A model generated the notes under the pieces. It worked only from the letters and a program-made list of their open reading frames with translations. It ran no database searches and was not told the origin of the DNA. A stretch of DNA of 64,000 bases from Fragilariopsis cylindrus CCMP1102. Lineage: Eukaryota; Bacillariophyta; Bacillariophyceae; Bacillariales; Bacillariaceae. Below are positions 56,195-64,000 of the stretch, in pieces. The stretch covers positions 186,001 to 250,000 of the forward strand of contig FMBT01000338.1 in NCBI GenBank assembly GCA_900095095.1, written 5' to 3'. The translations under genes were made by a program, and so were the position numbers. How positions within the stretch are numbered: the first letter of the stretch is position 1; every line of letters starts with the position of its first letter.

Positions 56195-57722
56195 TCCCCA
56201 TTCGTATCCCCCTGGATGGTTAAGAAAGCTGCAAGATTGGCGGTATATGCAGCGAGGACAACTAAAATTAAAAAACTAAATCCAAAATTTAGCAGTTTTT
56301 TGGATAAAGTTGATGCCATATCAAATTCAACAGATTGCCCAAATCCATCATTTGCACTTGCAAGGAAAGAATCAAAAAATATACTAAGTAATGTAGTGTT
56401 CGATAATATACTGTACCTTCAATGAATGCTTCATCACGTAGTTTATACCACCATTTATTTCTTGTACCATCTTTGTTTGCAAACCAAACCCCCATCATAC
56501 TTACTAATACCATTGTTATTAGCAGTATAAGCCATAATGTTGGTTCGAATGGCTTTGCAAACTTTAAGACATTTGCGAGGAGTGATCCTGTTTCCTAGAA
56601 AACAAGATAATAGAAAAGGAATGAGACACAAAATCCATGTTGTATATATTCTATGTTTTCCAGGGGAAATGTACACATTACTGTACTGCATGAACTTACT
56701 TTGTTTTTGTCACTAGAAGGATTCTTATATATAACATTATCTTATCAATTGCAAGTGGTGTAGTGAATGATGTCATTTGTAACCGTTCTGTTGTGATCCA
56801 AAAAAACTTGGTGATAAGCAACTTAAACCTCCTGGATGTCATATACAGAAGCCGTATATACAGATGAAGTGACAACGACAGCGGATCCTCCAGATCGATG
56901 TGTATAATTCAATCCACTAATATCGGATACATCTACTATTGCATCTAAATAATCCATCAACCAGCCTTCCCATGGTATAGTGTCATTCAATAATCCTGTT
57001 CACTGACGTCATTGTGACTACCGTTGGCACTAATTTTATAATGAACTGGATACCAAAATTCTGGGACTACAAACAAAGTGAAACGAATGGTGAAAGCGTA
57101 ACGTTTACGATGTGAGCCTTTTTTTTGCCTCGTTCTTCTTCAAACAAAATCAAATGTCTAGTAGCTAGCTAGCTAGCTACTTGTTGCGAATCTTCTACGT
57201 ACCTGTTGTCGTAATGAATTTATCTTTTACAGCTTGTGTAGACACGTATCCGTATAATAATTGCAGTTGAATTGCATGTTGAATAGGAATAGTATATATC
57301 AGTTTCTAAGAATCCGAATTGGTCAGTCCTACGGAATATCTCTTTGGAATCTTTACATTTGTTGTAATCTACGTAACAAAACGATTCATAGCAGAATTCT
57401 GGTAGAGATATAGGAAGATTATTATCATCGTCGTCTACTACTTGACATGAAGGATGGACTGAAATATCATGCTGATTGCAACTACCGGATCCATACATTA
57501 GGGGAAGCATGTAGATGCATGGTTACCAGTAGATGATCCGTACACCGAAACACCTAAGCCTGGACCATCAGTTGGAAGTAATTCTAAATTGTTTATGCTA
57601 TTCCCATTCCCAACAACACAATTTGCTGCCGAAATAAAAAGGGAACTAACATCGATACAAGGACAATCGATTGAACTGGCGTAGCCTGCTGTCGTTACTA
57701 ATGATGAAATCGATGTTGACAT
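56137..57722 (-). pseudogene. iGluR-like receptor, 5' part (Cys-rich module, S1, TM1-TM3)
   Basis: From ATG 57722-57720: a Cys-rich N-terminal module (SSIDCPCIDVSSLF; MYGSGSCNQHDI; FCYESFCYVDYNKCKDSKE; YYSYSTCNS). A 136-nt intron (57202-57067) leads to S1 (PEFWYPVHYKISANGS; IPWEGWLMDYLDAIV; FWITTERLQMTSFTTPLAI). A 105-nt intron (56699-56595) leads to TM1 (LWLILLITMVLVSMMGVWFA), a pore-like segment, and TM3 with the iGluR signature AYTANLAAFLT. The frame changes register at least four times (around 57500, 57260, 57000 and 56400), so the gene is broken unless the assembly is poor here. Coding stops at 56137, just into the second S2 lobe. Relatives are glutamate-gated-type cation channels; the ligand is unknown. 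Confidence 0.75.
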
Positions 57723-58619
57723 TGTTTCTTGTGTGGTATGTCTTTTACTGTAGATGATTTATTTGGAGTGATTATTGGCTATGTTCGCCGATCTATAAGA
57801 CTGAGCAGATGCGCAAAAAGCGGCGGGGAAGTGGGTCATACATTTATTTGTACGTGATGGTACTGTAGTTTGGAAGTAACCATGAGCGAAATGGTAGTTT
57901 GGAAGTAACCATGAGCGAAATGGTAGTTTAGAAGTAACATGAGCGAAAAGCGATTTGTTACCTCCAAACTACTACTACTTGTAGTAGCTATGTACTAGGC
58001 CATTGCTGAAGATGGGAAGTACATTTTCTATTTAGGGCTGAAAACAGTCTACTCACATTATCAAATACAGGTACAGTCTACTCGCGTTAACAAATGCAGG
58101 TAGTCAGTGCCGGTTTGATGCCCAAACTGCCACTATAAGAAACTAAATCCTGCCCAAATTTTACTAGTAATTGTTAGTCTACTATAGAATAACAACTTTA
58201 GCATCAAGTATTTACACCTGAAAGTCATTTTTTGGAAAATACTATGAAATTTACAATTGATCTATTGGATGGTGAACTGTTATATTACGTAGTCTTTAAG
58301 CTACTGGTATCTCATAATGTAGGCTCATACACAGCACACATCAAATACCCCCAATAATGGCCCATTTGCAGTGTTTTGTGGACATACAGTAAGCTCAAAA
58401 AGGTGAACCATCACAAAATATGTGATGGGGTGCACATATCTACCAAAAGAACAACTCTTGGTGCTTGGTGATACCAGCTTAGGTGCGCGCAAAATTGGAA
58501 AACCCTGTTTTGGACCTAAATGGCCCATTTTTGGTTAATGCGGCCCTACAACTTCATAACCTCCATAGAAACCTAAGCATTATTTGGACCTTGTACGTAT
58601 AGATATAATGGATACTAGT
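57723..58619. other. Intergenic
   Basis: No gene. Contains the 29-bp tandem triplet at 57865-57951. The frame 58325-58528 (-) has no motif. Confidence 0.4.
57865..57951. repeat. Three tandem 29-bp repeats plus an inverted partial copy
   Basis: Units at 57865, 57894 and 57923 begin GTAGTTTGGAAGTAACCATG followed by AGCGAAATG; the third has two changes. TTACCTCCAAACTAC at 57959-57973 is the reverse complement of the unit start with one mismatch, so transcripts could fold back. Confidence 0.85.
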
Positions 58620-59700
58620 ACATACACCTAACCCATCTGGTGTTGTCCTCTGCAACCCTTCCAAATGAGATATTTTATGTTCATTTCTGATCAAAAATCA
58701 TCTTGTTGTTTTTGTGCCTTCCACAACAGTGAAATGAATGGTGTCTGCTTCATTGAAACACCAACCAACCATCTCCATACTACTTTTGTTAAGATAAATT
58801 AATACAGCTTGTATTTGTTACTGTCATTTATATATTAAAATAGAAAAAACTTGCCATCCCACACTACACAGTAAGATCTCATGTTTATTCATCATATGTC
58901 TGCTAGACAACATTGGTGTACAGGGGTTACCTTCTTCGCCAAGGGCCAAAACCTATTTTTACCCTATATTAGCTAAAATCTACTAAAATTTATCCTGCAC
59001 GAGGTGTGCCATGTGAACCAGAGGCTCTATTAATGGGGCTTTAGGTGGGTTAGTTTATTTCATGAGTATGTATGTTTTATGAAAACAGGGGTAAACTACA
59101 GTTACATCCAAATAATGGTGGTTGGGATGATGCTGCTTTCCATTCACAAGTATATGTCCTGGTGAGGACAGTGAATCAATTATGTGTTCCAATTTACCTG
59201 GTGGTATGTGTAAATAAAGATATCTTACTGTGTAGTGTGGGATGGTGTGTTTATTTCTTATTTTAATATATAGAAATATCAGTAACAAATACAAGCTGTA
59301 TCAATTTATCTTAACAAAAGTAGTATGGAGATGGTTGGTTGGTGATTTTGATCAGAAATGAACAACAAAATATCTCATATGAAACGGTTGCAGAGGACAA
59401 CACTCAGATAGGTTGGGTGCACAATCATCCACATAGTGTACTAGAAAATTCGTTTTGCTATTGATGCACGAACACAAACACTAGATTTTTGACCAGAAAT
59501 TAAAAACAAAATATCCAGACTGGTTGCGTTGGGTGCACTAACATTCCTTCAGTGTACTAGAACGTTGTATTTGCCTCCTACAACTTTTTGTTTCTGTGGT
59601 TGAGGAATAAAATTCGTTTTTGCTTTTGATGCACTTACACAAACAACCAGATGTTCGACCAAAAATGAACAACAAATATCCCATTTGAAGAAACAACTTG
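58620..59700. repeat. Foldback element with long inverted arms
   Basis: Left arm 58761-58877 (CCAACCAACCATCTCCATAC...CAGTAAGAT) matches the reverse complement of 59222-59342 with few differences. Outside the arms, 58620-58740 carries one ~190-bp-type unit in plus orientation, and 59345-59700 about two units in minus orientation. The ~345-bp core has no coding sequence recognised. The left side has ~60 bp between the unit and arm that the right lacks. No target-site duplication was identified by eye. Confidence 0.8.
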
Positions 59701-60237
59701 ATTGTACACACCATGAACCTCCCTTACATACTCCTGTACATCTTCTTGTGCCGATGTAGGGGGTCGGTGACTTACAGAATGAAAAGACTACATAATTACT
59801 AGAACTTCTCGTTCCGCGCCTAACCGACATAAGTAAAAACTGCATATTTAAAAAAGAAAGAAATATTACAAACAAAAATGAAAGAAAAAGGAAAAACGTA
59901 TGCAATTCACATACAGTGTATCGTATCGCAATACAGCAATATTGTCTATGCGGTGAACAAGTCAAAAATTAGACAGTTTCACGATTCACACTTCCTGCTT
60001 TACCAGTACGTGTAGCTAGTTGCAGAAAGTTACATCTATTACATAATATAATAATAGAAAGTTCGTTTACATGCTTTACAACCTTATTTTATTATTGTGT
60101 CGTGTTACATAGTGTTTTCTTGTAGGATGTATGTTAGGATGATGGGAGTAAGTTTGGTGATTGTTACCCGATCATGCTTTGCTTCTACTTCTGCTTATTC
60201 TTTTCATTTTTGTACTATATTATATTATGTAAACATT
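59701..60237. other. Intergenic
   Basis: No gene accepted; the frame 59549-59965 (-) runs out of the repeat and shows only a hydrophobic low-complexity string. Downstream flank of the ZIP gene. Confidence 0.4.
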
Positions 60238-62146
60238 TTATAATCCAAGTGTCATTGTGTATTGTGTTATTGCAAATATTGATATAATACCAGACATTAA
60301 TGCAGTAAATTTTTTCCATTTATTATCAGAATCTTCAAATTCTTCTGGTATAACTTCTGTTGCACCAACATAAACAAATGTACCAGCAACAACAGCTAAC
60401 ATAATAGAATCAACTATCGGATCAGCAAATTCATTCACCACAATACCAAGACCACATCCAATTGGACCCATCAAACTAAAGATACTTAGAAAGACAATGA
60501 TTTGATTTTTTGGCATTCCTGATTTCAAGAAAGCAACTAATAATGCAATTGATTCTGCCGGCTGTAAAAGCGTGGAATTTGTTTTGTTTTTGAGAGAGAA
60601 CATGGGTATGTATAGAGAAAAGAATAATGTGAGAAGGACAACGACACGACAAAAACAATGCACCGTAAACATGCGAAGCTAAGAAGTTTAATCCAGTGGT
60701 CCGTCATGATGTGATATTTGATACGATAGGAATGGTGATCCACCCACTTCCATCTGCGGTCATCTTCGGTACAGTATATCGCTATCGCTATCGCTATTGA
60801 TATTATTTTCTTCTGACTCTTGTACGGAGTTCGTATCGTACTGTATTAAGATCTGGGACACGTCCGTCGTCTTGCCGTACGCGATGATAGCATAGCATAC
60901 TATACCCCAACAGATTGACAAAGAAGAAAAATTGAATTTAGACAAAAAAGTAACGTACCTGATGTAATGCAATTGAAACTGTTAATAATGCTGAATCACT
61001 AAATGTATCACTTAATCCTAATGCAGCCATTTCTAATATAGAATGTACTGCTAATGCTGCTAGTAAAATTACAGCAGATCGACCACTATTTTGTTGTTGG
61101 GCGTCTTTACTGTGTGTGTGTGCCACTCCATTCTTCTTATTATTCCCTTTTACCTTATTGGTATTATCTTGTGCATGTTCCATTTCATGCAATGCACCAT
61201 GTGCATCAAATGCAACTTTTTCAACAAAGAATATTAACATATATCCTGATAATACTAACATATATGGTGTTGCCTCATTACTCATAAGACCACCTACTAA
61301 TCCACCGGTATTAGATGAAAATCCATGTACACATTCTGGTATTAAATGTCCAAATGCTAATGATAAAAAAACACCACCACTGAAAGCATTTGCTAATGAT
61401 AATGCTAATTTGTTTTCACCAAATGATTTTGATTTTAATGGTACTAACCAACAAACAACATTCAGTATTGTTAAAAAAGTTTGAAAGATAATTTTCCATC
61501 CATTTAATGGTATATTATATGGCATATTCTTTGTAGCTGTAACAGCTGCAGCAGCTGCACCACCAATGATAGCTTCTGTTGCAGATGTTGCTGAAGCAGA
61601 AGAGATATGTCCTCCTCGAGGTATACCTGTCAAAAAATCACATTCCTCAAGAAGAGAAGACGCAGACGAAGATGCAGAATGTTGCGACGACGTACAACGA
61701 TGAAAGTCTTTACAGCATTCAGCAATTGAAGAGACACCTCCAGCTTTATTTTTACCCATAATTCGTTTCCCTATTCCACCTAATGTGTTTTTAATCGGTG
61801 GTAGACCTGTAGATGTAGATGAAGATGAGCCCGAATTGGTGACGGGAGGACATGAGGACGATCCCATTGTACATGTTGATGATGCAGATTCAGTGGTACT
61901 ACTAGTAGTAGAAGAAGCAGAAGGTCCTCCGCCTCCGAAAAAGGAACTACCAGCACCGCTAGCAGCCTCTACAGATCGTACTGCTTTTGTGAGAGTGACA
62001 CTTTCTGTCAGTAGGACTAGTGCCAAAATTAGCATCCCCTTGCTATGTAAAGGGGATATCGTTTTACGACGACGACGACGACGCTGTCCATTGATGTTGG
62101 CGTTGGCGTTGCTATTTCGAAACGATGATAAACCAAAAGACACCAT
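60238..62146 (-). CDS. ZIP-family metal (zinc/iron) transporter
   Basis: Exon 1 62146-60959, intron 60958-60562 (397 nt, GTACGT...TTACAG, phase 0), exon 2 60561-60238: 503 aa. After a basic start and a signal-like segment (MLILALVLLTESVTL) comes a Ser/Gly-rich lumenal region with Cys residues (~60-195). Eight ZIP spans follow, including ALANAFSGGVFLSLAFGHLI, PYMLVLSGYMLIFFVEKVAF, a His-bearing loop, and TM4/TM5 AVHSILEMAALGLSD and IALHQPAESIALLVAFLKSG, where conserved His/Glu residues line the metal path. The intron falls between HQ and PAE, inside the TM5 motif. It imports divalent metal into the cytosol. This intron is two to three times longer than others in the window. Confidence 0.9.
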
Positions 62147-62771
62147 CCTATAATATATTTAATTGTCGTTTGTTGGTTGTTGGTACCGCTTGCCTTATCT
62201 TCTTCTGTGATTGCTTCTGTTATTTGCTTCCAATATTTTCGTTATTGCTATTGTCGTCGCGTCTTTGTCGTTCCCGTTGCTTCTTCAGGTAGAAGGCGAG
62301 TTTGGGCTGTGTTGTGTTGTCCAGTATGTTGTATAGGCTTACTTCTGTAGCTACAGTACTGTATTATGTTGATATGAACGTGGAAACAAGAATGAAAAAG
62401 AGAGCATGAAATCTTGCTCTGACACGAGGCACAAGAACAATGCAGCCAAATGCCATGAATGACGCATGAAATGAAAGGTATGATATTTTAAGCCCACTCG
62501 GTTGACGGAAAGACACCAGATCTAAGAAATTAACCAATGAGATTTAAAGAAATGTTGTTAGATCTACGTCATAGCCCGCCCACGTGACTAAATCATACTT
62601 TTCAGTCGTCAATTCGTTGTTGGCGCCATTCTTCAAAAAAAACATTAAAATAATGCTCAAAATCAGCATCGTAACACATCTATCAACGTTCAAAGCCAAG
62701 GACTCGCTTTGTCCCCATATATGCAGGGCAGCTGATAATTAATGTTGTGGGATCAAATCATGGGCCATGCC

Positions 62772-62807
<36 letters not shown>

Positions 62808-64000
62808 ATTAGGAAAGTTTGAATGATGAGGGACACCCACCTCCAAGATTTCACATAGCTAGATATTCGTCTCTGAATGATAGATGACAATGTACTGCAG
62901 AGATGAGGTCAGAATAGAAGAGATGGCAGACAGGCGTATATCATCCTCAGCAATGCAAAAATGTGTAGAATGCTTTTATAACAACTGTTGGTGTTACCAC
63001 AACAACTTTCCTTCTGACACAACATATCAACAGGAGGACAGTAAAGGTAGGTCAATGCTCTAATAAATTCAGCATGTACCAGCTAATTAACATTACAGCT
63101 AGCAGTTGCCATAACTTTGGTGATGACTCAATTTTAGAAGAGATTTAGAAGGGATAATAATAGTTACACTTTACTTATTCTCTACCAAGTAAAGCTGTTG
63201 CACTTTCCATGACAGCATGAGGAACATTATTCAAAAACAACTTGCTTGTGAAGAGTTCCACCTTGTGTTGTTTTGATCCAGTTGCTCTTTAGACAATGTT
63301 ATATCCATGTCTTGCACATGGTCATCAGTTGCCATTTTACAGGAGAAAGCATGATGAAAATTATGGTAGCTCTTGGCCAAGCTACATTTGTACACATAGT
63401 ACACATAGGCATGCAGGTTATGCTTTCCATAATTATCTACCAGGTGGTTTCTAAGAGAGGTGTCGGTATGATGTTGTGTGTGAGAAGATAAAATATAGAC
63501 AGTTGTTTGGGTTCATGGGATGGATTGATCTACTTTATCTTTGATAGGCTATCAATGGCAGCACAACCCACCCACTAAATCTAAGTGGTGCCACTTTATC
63601 TCCAAATTGAGTCTGTGTGTGGCAAGGTAATAGGTTTGGGACATCTGGTCTATCTTTTTATGGTATGAATACAGCACAAAGACCACCATCATTAACATTA
63701 TAATTTGCTGGTGGGGAGTCTCAGCTCCTTGTGCTATGGTAACCTGGAAGCGGCAAACAGTCTCTTTTCTAGTAGGTCAGAATGGATGTGCAAGATTAGC
63801 TGGTACATTCTGTTGAAGACAGTAGGTAACATGCCCATTTTCACACCATGCTTGATGTGTATGTGATGTTTTAAACTACTCTACTAGTAACAGTGGTGGT
63901 ATGTAAACATAATATCCACTAGAACTATTTAGGCAGGATAAGTATTATCTATCAGTAATCTTATGCAATGCGTATGCTGTATCAGCACTCTATGTGTGTG
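62147..64000. other. Gene-poor right end
   Basis: No supported gene. Apart from the (GA)n run, sequence from ~62700 onward is less AT-rich and has word usage like the 7-9 kb spacer, which suggests old repeats. A plus frame at 63273-63491 is motif-free. The minus strand around 63560-63720 gives short protein-like strings in several frames, too weak to assign. Confidence 0.35.
62775..62805. repeat. (AG)n microsatellite
   Basis: An uninterrupted 31-bp AG run. Confidence 0.95.

Noticed and set aside
63273-63720. Possible retroelement or gene fragments near the right end
   Set aside because: Short protein-like strings appear in several frames on both strands, but none matches a family I can name and no terminal repeats were seen.

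Overview
The window looks like nuclear DNA of a stramenopile, most likely a pennate diatom of the Fragilariopsis/Pseudo-nitzschia kind. The reasons are AT-rich DNA with Asn/Gln/Ser/Asp homopolymers inside proteins, short GT-AG introns (about 105-170 nt), a diatom-type signal-plus-transit peptide with Phe at the cleavage site, a DUF6824 protein, and several families common in diatoms (MYND/RING/Sel1, F-box/LRR, 4TM-LRR receptors, iGluR-like receptors with a Cys-rich N-terminal module). The genus is inference only. No rRNA, tRNA or CRISPR was recognised.

Layout. 0-6.5 kb: a partial WD40 gene (-), a GC-richer CCCH zinc-finger gene (+), a cytochrome P450 (-) and a CobW/COG0523 metallochaperone GTPase (+); parts of the P450-CobW divergent promoter are duplicated near the WD40 gene. 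6.5-10.4 kb: gene-poor, with a five-unit array of ~190-bp repeats abutting a gag-like LTR-retroelement fossil. 10.4-21.4 kb: a Q/N-rich protein, a broken zinc-knuckle/TatD-like gene, a GC-richer membrane protein (-) and a core-2/I-branching-type glycosyltransferase. 21.4-31.9 kb: a WD-repeat/transmembrane/class-3 lipase fusion and, on the minus strand, a 4TM-LNR-LRR receptor whose LRRs are 72-nt exons inside a homogenised ~179-bp exon-intron tandem array. 33.8-42.4 kb: an ALKBH1-like dioxygenase, a MYND/RING/Sel1 protein, a plastid-targeted protein, a secreted Cys-rich protein and a DUF6824 protein.

42.5-57.7 kb is dense in decay. It holds a tyrosine-aminotransferase-like relic that lacks the PLP lysine, a thioesterase relic, a fucosyltransferase-like gene with in-frame stops, a frameshifted F-box/LRR gene, and an iGluR-like receptor whose 5' two thirds (56.1-57.7 kb) and 3' third (47.0-47.9 kb) lie about 8.2 kb apart in the same orientation. 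Between the two receptor parts lie a TET/JBP-like Fe/2OG oxygenase and a nuclear protein joining a canonical PCNA-interacting (PIP) box to a second HxD...H region. 57.7-64 kb: a foldback element built from the same ~190-bp repeat, and a ZIP zinc transporter (-).

The strongest leads are the one-exon-one-repeat LRR array, the split iGluR gene, the PIP-box/oxygenase protein with its TET/JBP-like neighbour, and the shared ~190-bp repeat found both in tandem and as a foldback. All family calls come from reading motifs by eye, with no database search.
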